Source of the DNA: Acidobacteriota bacterium
GTDB taxonomy: Bacteria > Acidobacteriota > Aminicenantia > Aminicenantales > Aminicenantaceae
DNA length: 33,605 nucleotides
Assembly (NCBI GenBank): GCA_030669585.1
Contig: DAOVDI010000018.1
Location: forward strand, 1-33,605
Reading direction: 5' to 3'
In this document: positions 24,247 through 31,444 of the stretch, one piece after another
Layout: every line of letters begins with the position of its first letter
Position numbering within the stretch: position 1 is the stretch's first letter
The notes under the pieces: generated by a model
Seen by the model: only the letters and a program-made list of their open reading frames with translations
Told to the model about the DNA's origin: nothing
Databases searched by the model: none
Program-made: the position numbers and the translations under genes

Positions 24247-25572
24247 TCATTGGCCAGTGCTCTTATTCTTCTTCTTCAGAGACTTCCACCAGTCTATGCG
24301 TTTTTTGATTTCTTTTTCAAATCCCAGAGGCCCTGGGGTGTAGTATGTCCGGTCCTTGAGTTTCTTGGGCATGGTTTCCATTTCAGTAGTCAGATCTGTA
24401 TAATCATGGGCATATTCATAACTTCTGCCGTAACCAACCTCTTTCATCAAAGACGTGACCGCATTGCGAAGCTGTAATGGAACAGGCTCAAAAGGAGAGG
24501 CCTCCACATCCTTCATAACTTTGGAATAGGCTGAATATGTTTTATTGCTTTTAGGCGCTGAGGCCAGATAGATGACCGCTTCTGCAAGGGCCAGCTCCCC
24601 TTCAGGTGTGCCCAGAAAATTATAGGCCTCTTTTGCGCTCAGAGTTATAGACAGGGCCTTGGGATCAGCCAGGCCGATATCCTCTGATGCAAAACGCACG
24701 AGGCGGCGCGCAATATAAAGGGGGTCTTCTCCGGAATACAGCATCCTGCCCATCCAGTATAAAGAAGCATCCACATCGCTGTTCCGGAGGCTTTTATGAA
24801 GCGCGGAAATAAGATTAAAATGTTCTTCTCCCTTTTTATCATAAAGAAGGATCCTTTTCTGAAGCGCTTCTTTTACTCCTTCTTCGGTTATCTGATTATT
24901 TTCTGCGAAATTCGCTGCTATCTCCAGAGTATTCAGGGAGCGTCGCGCATCACCATTTGAATGATCGATGATCAATTCAAGTACAGCCTCATTTACCTTA
25001 AGGCTTAAATTCCCGAGCCCTTTGTCTTTATCATTTAGCGCTTCTATCAGTATCTTGACCAAAGTTTCCTTCTCAAGAGGATTCAGGATAAGCACCTTCA
25101 TCCGGGATAAAAGCGGTGCAATGACCTCAAAGGATGGATTCTCCGTTGTGGAACCATAAAGGATAATATCCCCTCTTTCCACGTAGGGAAGAAACGCCCC
25201 CTGCTGGGCTTTATTGAACCGGTGGATCTCATCGATAAAAATGATGGTCGGCTGTTTGTAGAACTTTTTATGGCTCTCAGCCTTGGACATAACTTCCTTG
25301 ACTTCCTTAATGCCCGAAACCACGGCGCTGAAAAAAATACATGGGAGGTCAAAGTATTTGGCCAGAATATACCCCAGGGTCGTTTTTCCCGAGCCGGGAG
25401 GGCCCCAGAAAATAATGGAAACAAGATGATCGGATTTGATCAACTGGGAAAGAATTTTACCCTTTCCGATCAGATGTTCCTGCCCGTAAAATTTGTCCAG
25501 ACTGAGAGGCCTCATACGCTCGGCCAGCGGAGTGTACTCCTTTTCATCAGATTTTTTTTTGGAGACAGACAT
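24247..25572 (-). CDS. rarA: Replication-associated recombination protein A (MgsA/RarA AAA+ ATPase)
   Basis: RarA is a clamp-loader-like AAA+ ATPase acting at stalled replication forks. Landmarks are PLAERMRPLSLDKFYGQEHL, Walker A GPPGSGKT (57-64), Walker B FIDEIHRFNKAQQ, sensor STTENPSFEV, and the C-terminal tetramerisation region (ALHKSLRNSDVDASLYWMGRML, LASAPKSNKTYSAY, YYTPGPLGFE). I chose the ATG at 25572 (441 residues): a perfect extended -10 ends 7 nt upstream, so the longer frame to 25614 would start before the promoter. No Shine-Dalgarno is present. Confidence 0.95.
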   Translation of the reverse strand: MSVSKKKSDEKEYTPLAERMRPLSLDKFYGQEHLIGKGKILSQLIKSDHLVSIIFWGPPGSGKTTLGYILAKYFDLPCIFFSAVVSGIKEVKEVMSKAESHKKFYKQPTIIFIDEIHRFNKAQQGAFLPYVERGDIILYGSTTENPSFEVIAPLLSRMKVLILNPLEKETLVKILIEALNDKDKGLGNLSLKVNEAVLELIIDHSNGDARRSLNTLEIAANFAENNQITEEGVKEALQKRILLYDKKGEEHFNLISALHKSLRNSDVDASLYWMGRMLYSGEDPLYIARRLVRFASEDIGLADPKALSITLSAKEAYNFLGTPEGELALAEAVIYLASAPKSNKTYSAYSKVMKDVEASPFEPVPLQLRNAVTSLMKEVGYGRSYEYAHDYTDLTTEMETMPKKLKDRTYYTPGPLGFEKEIKKRIDWWKSLKKKNKSTGQ

Positions 25573-25579
25573 TGATAGA

Positions 25580-25588
25580 ATTATAACA
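25580..25588 (-). promoter_or_regulatory. Extended -10 promoter of rarA, leaderless
   Basis: On the minus strand, TGTTATAAT (25580-25588, TATAAT at 25580-25585) ends 7 nt before the ATG at 25572. A perfect TTGACA occurs at 25609-25614 but is 23 bp away, too far for a normal spacer. Confidence 0.55.
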
Positions 25589-25638
25589 GATAAAAACAAT
25601 AGCTGAAATGTCAATATTGGTTCAAAACAAGATTCCAG

Positions 25639-25668
25639 TTGATTCCACTTAAGCCGGGATAATATAAT
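25639..25668 (+). promoter_or_regulatory. Promoter of the SIS-domain isomerase gene
   Basis: TTGATT (25639-25644), an 18-bp spacer and a perfect TATAAT (25663-25668). The start point would be near 25675, leaving a short leader that contains GGAG (25680-25683) 5 nt before the ATG. Confidence 0.6.
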
Positions 25669-25688
25669 CAGATACAGACGGAGACAAC

Positions 25689-26726
25689 ATGAGCCTGAGA
25701 TCGGAAATATTCGAACAACCAGAAGTCCTGGCCCGGCTGATGGACGTTCAAATGAAAGATGTGGAAAGAACGGCCAGGTCCCTAAAAAAAAGAAAGATCG
25801 ATTTTATCTTCCTTGCCGCCCGAGGCACTTCGGACAATGCGGGCTTGTACGCAAAATATCTATGGGGCGCCTATAACCAGCTGCCCATAGCTCTGGCCGC
25901 TCCTTCTCTGTTCAGCGTGTATAAAAAACCGCCTTGCCTGACAAATGCACTTGTTGTGGGAATATCACAATCAGGAAAATCACCTGACATCCTCAGCGTG
26001 ATAGACGAAGCAAACCGTCAGGGAACGCCCACATTGGCCATAACCAACGATCCCCGGTCACATCTGGCCAAAACATCTGAATTCATGATAAACACCAGCG
26101 CCGGGCCAGAAAAAGCTGTGGCTGCGACAAAAACATACACCACGCAACTGCTTGCCGTTGCTATGCTTTCCATTGCATTGAAAGGGGATAAAAAACGTCT
26201 TTCCGAACTCCAAGGCTTGCCTGAGATGGTTGAAAACGCGTTGAAACTGGACCCTGCTGTAGAACAAGCAGCAGAGCGACACAGAAACATGGAGAAATGT
26301 GTCATATTGGGACGGGGTTACAATTATTGCACAGCATATGAATGGTCTCTCAAGTTGAAGGAACTGGTCTACATCTTTGCTCAACCATATTCATCCGCCG
26401 ATTTTCAACACGGGCCGGTTGCTGTCATCTCACAAGGCTTCTTTGTGCTTGCAGTTGTTCCTGCCGGCGAAATCTTTAAAAACATGATGGGCCTGCTTTC
26501 AGATCTGGTCGAAAACCGCCAGGTAAAACTGCTGGCTATCTCCAACAGACAAGAAGCTCTGTCCCTGGCGCAAACCTCTTTTCCCCTGCCAAATGATATG
26601 TCCGAGTGGTTGAGCCCTTTGGTGAGCATAGTGCCTGCCCAGCTCTTCTGCTACCACCTCACACGCTCAAAGGGATTCGACACGGAGAAACCTCGAGGTT
26701 TGAGTAAAATTACTCTAACCAGATAA
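25689..26726 (+). CDS. Double-SIS-domain sugar isomerase/deaminase (GlmS C-terminal-like)
   Basis: A 345-residue protein equal to the isomerase half of glucosamine-6-phosphate synthase, without the glutaminase half. The first SIS domain has FLAARGTSDNAG and GISQSGKSPD (the sugar-phosphate loops). The second has LGRGYNYCTAYEWSLKLKEL and SADFQHGPVAV. Stand-alone proteins of this type include type II glucosamine-6-phosphate deaminases and fructosamine-phosphate deglycases; the exact substrate cannot be read from the sequence. The C-terminus (GFDTEKPRGLSKITLT) is typical of the family. Confidence 0.85.
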   Translation: MSLRSEIFEQPEVLARLMDVQMKDVERTARSLKKRKIDFIFLAARGTSDNAGLYAKYLWGAYNQLPIALAAPSLFSVYKKPPCLTNALVVGISQSGKSPDILSVIDEANRQGTPTLAITNDPRSHLAKTSEFMINTSAGPEKAVAATKTYTTQLLAVAMLSIALKGDKKRLSELQGLPEMVENALKLDPAVEQAAERHRNMEKCVILGRGYNYCTAYEWSLKLKELVYIFAQPYSSADFQHGPVAVISQGFFVLAVVPAGEIFKNMMGLLSDLVENRQVKLLAISNRQEALSLAQTSFPLPNDMSEWLSPLVSIVPAQLFCYHLTRSKGFDTEKPRGLSKITLTR

Positions 26727-26741
26727 CCCGAAGCGCAATTC

Positions 26742-26770
26742 TTGACGAGGATTTCATTCCATGCTAAGTT
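26742..26770 (+). promoter_or_regulatory. Promoter of the MerR-type gene
   Basis: TTGACG (26742-26747), a 17-bp spacer and a weak TAAGTT (26765-26770). It ends 9 nt before the ATG at 26780, so the leader would be about 2 nt and no Shine-Dalgarno is seen. Confidence 0.35.
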
Positions 26771-26779
26771 GATATCAAT

Positions 26780-27127
26780 ATGACAACCGGAAAGTCAAAC
26801 AAATGGACCTACAGTCTGGAGGAGATCAGCCGGCTTACTAAACTGGACCCTTCAGCCATTGAAAACTGGGAAAAGGAATTCTATTTTATTCATGCCGGAC
26901 AGACCGCTGCCGGAGACAAGATCTTTCGAAAAAAGGATCTGGACATTTTCCTTCGTCTTAAAGAACTTATGGAAGACCAGGATTACACCCTGGCCGGCGC
27001 CAAAAGAAAAATCGAAGAGGAATTCCAGATCAGGGGGGCAAACCCCATTCACCCTAAGCTGATCAAGAAGATCCTGTTTCGTATACGCGAAGACCTAAAA
27101 GACATCAAAGAACGTTTAGGCGACTGA
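26780..27127 (+). CDS. MerR-family HTH protein
   Basis: A 115-residue protein with an N-terminal MerR-type winged helix-turn-helix (YSLEEISRLTKLDPSAIENWEKEF, then KIFRKKDLDIFLRLKELMED and YTLAGAKRKIEEEF). The C-terminal 30 residues are helical and charged (RIREDLKDIKERLGD). There is no effector-binding domain or cysteine pair for metal sensing. It resembles the small MerR-like proteins that precede genes of translation or stress in many anaerobes. The target is unknown. The tRNA-Pro gene follows. Confidence 0.8.
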   Translation: MTTGKSNKWTYSLEEISRLTKLDPSAIENWEKEFYFIHAGQTAAGDKIFRKKDLDIFLRLKELMEDQDYTLAGAKRKIEEEFQIRGANPIHPKLIKKILFRIREDLKDIKERLGD

Positions 27128-27137
27128 TTTCCCCGCC

Positions 27138-27162
27138 AAGTTTTTATTGATAATAAAAACTT
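27138..27162. promoter_or_regulatory. AT-rich perfect palindrome overlapping the tRNA promoter
   Basis: AAGTTTTTAT (27138-27147) and ATAAAAACTT (27153-27162) flank TGATA. No T-run follows, so it is a poor terminator. It covers the -35 box of the tRNA-Pro promoter and could be an operator. Confidence 0.5.
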
Positions 27163-27174
27163 CTTTGCTATAAT
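27147..27174 (+). promoter_or_regulatory. Promoter of tRNA-Pro (and possibly surE operon)
   Basis: TTGATA (27147-27152), a 16-bp spacer and TATAAT (27169-27174), close to consensus and suited to a stable RNA gene. The start point is about 8-10 nt before the tRNA. Confidence 0.7.
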
Positions 27175-27189
27175 AGTGATTCTTTATGT

Positions 27190-27266
27190 CGGGACGTGGC
27201 GCAGCCAGGTAGCGCACACGCTTGGGGTGCGTGGGGTCGGCGGTTCAAATCCGCCCGTCCCGACCA
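27190..27266 (+). tRNA. tRNA-Pro (anticodon GGG)
   Basis: The acceptor arms CGGGACG and CGTCCCG pair fully. The D stem is GCGC...GCGC, the anticodon stem CACGC/GCGTG holds the loop TTGGGGT with anticodon GGG (reads CCC and, with wobble, CCU), and the T arm is GGCGG-TTCAAAT-CCGCC. The discriminator A is followed by an encoded CCA (27264-27266). surE begins 40 nt downstream with no terminator between, so read-through into surE is possible. Confidence 0.97.
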
Positions 27267-27306
27267 TCCTGTTAGTTATTCCGAATAAAAAGGCTGAAAG
27301 TATACT

Positions 27307-28083
27307 ATGTACAAACCTTTGATTCTCCTTACAAATGACGATGGGTTTTTTTCCCAGGGAATTGAGACGCTGTACAATGTAATGAATCGTGTTGGTGAGG
27401 TATTCATCGTAGCGCCCGACATGGAAAGAAGCGCAACTTCTATGTCCCTGACCCTGCACGATCCTCTCCGTGTTAAAAATATCAAGGAAAAGATATATTC
27501 GGTCAGCGGCACACCTGTGGACTGTGTCTATATGGCGGTTCAAAAACTCCTGCCCAGAAAACCAGATCTTCTGATATCCGGGATCAATCACGGCCCCAAT
27601 CTCGGCCTGCAGGATATTTCTTATTCCGGCACCATGGGAGGAGCTCTTCAAGGAACTTATCTTGGAATTCAATCTTTTGCTATATCTCTGATGTCTGATT
27701 CCAACCATAAATTCGAATTTGGGCATGGAGCTGAAATTGCGCGGAAAATCGCATTAAAAATTCTTCAAAACGATCTCCCGCAGAACGTCACATTAAACGT
27801 CAATATCCCTGCTCCTCCTGTAAAAGGTGTTAAGGTCGTAAAGTTGGGCGAAAAACGGTACAACCCGGAAATCGTAGTCAATAAAGATCCTCGAAACCGT
27901 GTTTATTACTGGATCGGAACAGGCACTCCTAAAGCCACGGGAGAAGATGACAGCGATGTTTTTGTCATTAAAAATGGCTTTGTGACCATCACGCCTGTTA
28001 ACAGGAATCTGACTGATCAAGATTCTATGGTCAATTCTGAGGTCAAAAACCTTCTGGGTATAAAAAACGATGAAATTTCTTAA
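27307..28083 (+). CDS. surE: 5'/3'-nucleotidase SurE
   Basis: SurE is a metal-dependent nucleoside monophosphatase linked to survival in stationary phase. The N-terminus LLTNDDG (7-13, Asp11 and Asp12 metal ligands), APDMERSATSMS, and SGINHGPNLG with the conserved Asn support this. The 258-residue length is normal. The ribosome site is weak (AAAAGG about 13 nt upstream). It overlaps the DedA-family gene by 14 nt. Confidence 0.95.
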   Translation: MYKPLILLTNDDGFFSQGIETLYNVMNRVGEVFIVAPDMERSATSMSLTLHDPLRVKNIKEKIYSVSGTPVDCVYMAVQKLLPRKPDLLISGINHGPNLGLQDISYSGTMGGALQGTYLGIQSFAISLMSDSNHKFEFGHGAEIARKIALKILQNDLPQNVTLNVNIPAPPVKGVKVVKLGEKRYNPEIVVNKDPRNRVYYWIGTGTPKATGEDDSDVFVIKNGFVTITPVNRNLTDQDSMVNSEVKNLLGIKNDEIS

Positions 28084-28663
28084 AAAATTGTATGACTGGG
28101 TCCTTCATTGGGCGGAAACACCTTACGGGCCTTTGGCCCTTTTTCTTCTTGCTCTGGCTGAAAGTTCATTTTTCCCCATCCCTCCGGACCCACTGCTTAT
28201 TGCCCTCTGTCTCGGCGCAATAAAAAAATCCTGGAAATTTGCACTCTATACATCTGCGGCCTCTGTGACCGGCGGCATCCTCGGTTATCTTATCGGTTTT
28301 AACCTGTGGCCTGTCGTTGACACGTTTTTTTTCAAATACATTCCCGGATTTACTCCAGAGGTTTTTAAAGCTGTTATGGGCAATTTTGACAATTATGGCT
28401 TCTTGTATGTTTTTATGGCAGGATTCACACCAATTCCCTATAAAGTTTTCACTGTCGCATCCGGTGTTTTCCAACTCAATTTTCCCTTGTTCCTCCTTGC
28501 ATCTGCTCTCAGCCGTTCTTTAAGGTTTTTTGCAGTGGCTGCTCTTTTCCGGAAATTCGGACCCGGGATCAAAGATTTTATTGATAAGTACTTTAACTGG
28601 CTTGCCATCCTTTTCATGATTCTTCTTCTCGGGGGTTTCCTTGTCATTAAATTCATGCTTTAA
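28070..28663 (+). CDS. DedA/VTT-domain membrane protein (YqaA-like)
   Basis: A 197-residue membrane protein with the VTT (SNARE-associated) fold: ALAESSFFPIPPDPLLIALCLG near the N-terminus, a glycine-rich GGILGYLIGF helix, and FMAGFTPIPYKVFTVASGVF with the conserved proline/arginine-type segment, followed by a LSRSLRFFAVAALFRKFG helix. DedA proteins are thought to act in lipid-carrier flipping and membrane homeostasis. It overlaps surE and is followed without gap by the radical SAM gene, so the three form an operon. Confidence 0.85.
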   Translation: MKFLKKLYDWVLHWAETPYGPLALFLLALAESSFFPIPPDPLLIALCLGAIKKSWKFALYTSAASVTGGILGYLIGFNLWPVVDTFFFKYIPGFTPEVFKAVMGNFDNYGFLYVFMAGFTPIPYKVFTVASGVFQLNFPLFLLASALSRSLRFFAVAALFRKFGPGIKDFIDKYFNWLAILFMILLLGGFLVIKFML

Positions 28664-29662
28664 ATGAGTTTTCAGATCAATAAACAAGACAAGATCCAGA
28701 GAATTGACAACGCGCTGGAATCCCTACACAAACATTACGAACACTGTACTCTCTGTCCCAGGGAATGCGGCATCAACAGGCAAAAAGGCGAATTTGGTTT
28801 CTGTGAAACAGGCAACCAGGCCTCAATCTCACAGGCCATGCTCCATTACGGCGAAGAACCTGTCCTGAGCGGTTATTTTAACTGTAAAACAGGGCGCGCC
28901 AAAAGATGCGGTTCAGGCACGCTGTTTTTTTCAGGATGCAACCTTAAATGTCTTTTCTGCCAGAACTATCAGATCAGCTGGGAGATGCAGGGAAAGCCCT
29001 TGTCAGCCTCAGAATTGTCAGACAAAATGCTCCTGCTTCAGCAGAAAGGAGCCCTTAACATCAACCTGGTGTCCCCGAACCATGTCCTTCTCCCCATACT
29101 GGAGGCGCTGAGGATCGCTTACACAAAGGATCTGCACATCCCCCTGGTTTACAACACCAACGGCTATGATAAGGCCGAAATTATTAAACTTCTGGATGGG
29201 ATCGTGGACATCTATCTTCCTGACATGAAATATTTTTCATCTGAAACCGCTGTCCGTTATTCCCGGGCCCCCGAATATTTTCTCCATGCCTGCTCATCTA
29301 TAACAGAAATGTACTGTCAGCAGCCATGCTTGGCCCTGAGTGATACAGAGACCGTAGAATCAGGGATTATCATCAGGCATCTGATCCTCCCCGGCCAGTC
29401 CGAAGATTCCATTCAGATCCTGAAATGGATAGCAAACAATCTTTCAACTCGAGTGGCGCTGAGCCTTATGAGCCAATATCACCCCTGTTTTAAGGCTCCA
29501 CAGGAAATACAGAGAAATATCAGCATATCAGAATATAAGAGCGTCCTAAACAGCGCTTATAAGTTGGGATTCGAAACCATGTATATCCAGCCCGAACCCT
29601 TTCATGAAGAGGAACACCGCATGCCTGATTTTAAAAAAAAAGACCCATTTGATTGGGACTAA
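28664..29662 (+). CDS. PflX-like radical SAM protein
   Basis: A 332-residue radical SAM enzyme related to pyruvate-formate-lyase activase. The SAM cluster motif is CNLKCLFC (Cys92, 96, 99). An N-terminal cysteine group (Cys28, 31, 35, 47) precedes it. Other conserved parts are VSPNHVLLPILEAL, YNTNGYD, DIYLPDMKYFS and the C-terminal MYIQP. This matches the PflX/COG1313 family, whose substrate is unknown. No pyruvate-formate-lyase-type gene is in the window. The ATG immediately follows the stop of the DedA-like gene. Confidence 0.88.
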   Translation: MSFQINKQDKIQRIDNALESLHKHYEHCTLCPRECGINRQKGEFGFCETGNQASISQAMLHYGEEPVLSGYFNCKTGRAKRCGSGTLFFSGCNLKCLFCQNYQISWEMQGKPLSASELSDKMLLLQQKGALNINLVSPNHVLLPILEALRIAYTKDLHIPLVYNTNGYDKAEIIKLLDGIVDIYLPDMKYFSSETAVRYSRAPEYFLHACSSITEMYCQQPCLALSDTETVESGIIIRHLILPGQSEDSIQILKWIANNLSTRVALSLMSQYHPCFKAPQEIQRNISISEYKSVLNSAYKLGFETMYIQPEPFHEEEHRMPDFKKKDPFDWD

Positions 29663-29664
29663 AG

Positions 29665-30453
29665 CTAACCTGGATTATTCACCTGTTCCAATCCGGCAGT
29701 GAAGTCCCGCAGTTTATCCTGTATGATCTTTATATTTTCCGGGCCCATTCGAAATAGATGTTTCTGGGCATCAGTCAATTTCTCCAATCTTTGATCGACA
29801 AAGACATAGCTGACTACTTTTTTTTCAACTTCCACGTCATCCTCTACAACCGGCACAGTAAGAAGATGAGAAATCGCCTTTTCCAGAGTTTTTTGAAAAT
29901 CAACGTCCGGATATCCCAGTTCATTATAGGCTTCCTGACATGCCGGTTTTAACTGTTGGAAAAGTTTTATGCAACTCGTAGTATCCAGGGAATTAAAGAT
30001 ATCGGCAACTACATCATAACGGGAATAGATTGACGGGTCGATGTATGTTTTACCGCCCTTCCACTCGATCTTGAATCTTCCTTTTACCTTGAAAAAATCA
30101 ATATTGGGCCTGGGACTTTCTCCATTGGCAATGTTATCCACAGCAGCAGTGAATTTCCTGATGATGTTCCCTGAAGTCAACCAGCCGGGAAACTGAACAT
30201 GGGAAGACAACTTTCCTGCCAGCTCCCGGACAATACCATCACTCTTATCCAGGTCGACTTGAATTGTTTCAATCTCTGCTTTTGGTGTGACTTCCTGAAC
30301 GCTCTCGGTTTTGGAAGTCTCTACCGGCTGTGTTATTACGTCCTGTTCTTTGGGTTCCCTGTCGGCCAGGAAAAAATAATACATAATGATTGCCAGGACA
30401 ATCAGACAAATAACAGCCGCGCCGGCAAATATGACTTTTTTATTATCTTCCAT
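29665..30453 (-). CDS. DUF3014 membrane-anchored protein
   Basis: A 262-residue protein with one N-terminal membrane helix (VIFAGAAVICLIVLAIIMYYF), a low-complexity linker (~35-70), and a DUF3014 domain (~70-255: YSRYDVVADIFNSLDTTSC, LKPACQEAYNELGYPDVDF, LTDAQKHLFRMGPENI). The function of DUF3014 is not known. GGGGGAG precedes the ATG, and the gene starts 10 nt after the upstream lipoprotein gene, forming a two-gene operon. Its last codons contain a 16-bp stretch identical to the left end of the 254-bp element at 23987. Confidence 0.82.
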   Translation of the reverse strand: MEDNKKVIFAGAAVICLIVLAIIMYYFFLADREPKEQDVITQPVETSKTESVQEVTPKAEIETIQVDLDKSDGIVRELAGKLSSHVQFPGWLTSGNIIRKFTAAVDNIANGESPRPNIDFFKVKGRFKIEWKGGKTYIDPSIYSRYDVVADIFNSLDTTSCIKLFQQLKPACQEAYNELGYPDVDFQKTLEKAISHLLTVPVVEDDVEVEKKVVSYVFVDQRLEKLTDAQKHLFRMGPENIKIIQDKLRDFTAGLEQVNNPG

Positions 30454-30463
30454 ATTTCTCCCC

Positions 30464-31276
30464 CTAGTATTTGAAGGCCTTGGCTCTTTTTATATGGATT
30501 TCTCCCTCAGCAGAAATCAGAAAGAGCCTTGCCTCTCCTTCCCCAATTTTATGATAATAACTTCCCAGGGATCGGGACCTGTCAGAATTGAATTCTGTAA
30601 AGATCCTCCCTTCCTGAGCTTCGGCCTTGATAAGGATGTTAACATTTTCTTCGAGATAGACAACGATGTTGCCCAGATCGGTTTCAGCTCTGATCTCATC
30701 CTCATCTCTTACATCAAAAAGATGGAGTTCTATCTCCCCTTCTCTGACGAGAGCGGACAGCGAGCCCGAAAAATTCTCCACAACAATATTCCCTCTGTCA
30801 AGACCAACCTCAGCCGATCCATAAACACTGGATATCAAAATGTCCCCGGTCTTCTGACCTATGTGCTTAAGATGAATAAAACGGGGAACATTTAACATAT
30901 AATCGACCTGGCCTTGCTCTTCGGGATTTTCAACCTGCTCTGTCCGGATATGGACGGTATTTTGTTTTTCATCCACATCGATATCTGGAAAAAACTCATT
31001 CATGTTGGAAATACGGAATTTATCTCCATATCGGCGAGGAAGTATTCTCTCCGCAAAGATCTCCACTTCATCCTTGTCCCAGCCATGTATCTCTATATTC
31101 CCACAAATATTTTCTAATACTAATTCTCCTTCTTCCGGAAAAGGCATGGTTTCATGGAATTCCTTTCCAGGCATTCGATAACGATCACCGGAATATTCAA
31201 CCACAGCAATTACACAGGAGCTGATCAAAGGAAAACACAGGAACAAACAGATCAGATAAAAATGGATCTTTCTCAT
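30464..31276 (-). CDS. DUF4097-like beta-strand lipoprotein
   Basis: A 270-residue lipoprotein with lipobox L-I-S-S-C (Cys21). The rest is repeated beta-strand sequence typical of DUF4097/putative-adhesin proteins (LVLENICGNIEIHGWDKDEV, GDILISSVYGSAEVGLDRGN, GNIVVYLEENVNILIKAEA, EGEIHIKRAKAF). The ATG at 31276 has GGAGGA 4 nt upstream; the open frame runs further to 31318 without a ribosome site. It is the first gene of the operon with the DUF3014 protein. Confidence 0.75.
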   Translation of the reverse strand: MRKIHFYLICLFLCFPLISSCVIAVVEYSGDRYRMPGKEFHETMPFPEEGELVLENICGNIEIHGWDKDEVEIFAERILPRRYGDKFRISNMNEFFPDIDVDEKQNTVHIRTEQVENPEEQGQVDYMLNVPRFIHLKHIGQKTGDILISSVYGSAEVGLDRGNIVVENFSGSLSALVREGEIELHLFDVRDEDEIRAETDLGNIVVYLEENVNILIKAEAQEGRIFTEFNSDRSRSLGSYYHKIGEGEARLFLISAEGEIHIKRAKAFKY

Positions 31277-31365
31277 TATTTCCTCCATGTATGAGATCAT
31301 TATACGAAATTTCAACAAATAAAGAAAAAAAATTTCATATTCATTTAAGAAAATACTGAAAATTC

Positions 31366-31398
31366 TTGTAAATCTGACATGATTTTGTCATATTACAA
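31366..31398. promoter_or_regulatory. Nested dyad in the intergenic region before the PurF-like gene
   Basis: TTGTAA (31366-31371) pairs with TTACAA (31393-31398), and TGACA (31375-31379) with TGTCA (31386-31390), sharing nearly one centre near 31382. It lies in an AT-rich gap between divergent genes, so it may be an operator for either side. TTGTAA (spacer 17, CATATT) could also be a promoter. Confidence 0.45.
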
Positions 31399-31444
31399 TC
31401 AGTTTTTGAGATGAAAATTTTAGGCTATTAAATTTGGAGGACTT

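Noticed and set aside
27184-27726. 180-residue minus-strand frame with a tail like [12 protein letters not shown]
   Set aside because: The tail arises from reading a tRNA gene backward, a common spurious annotation; the rest is antisense to surE.
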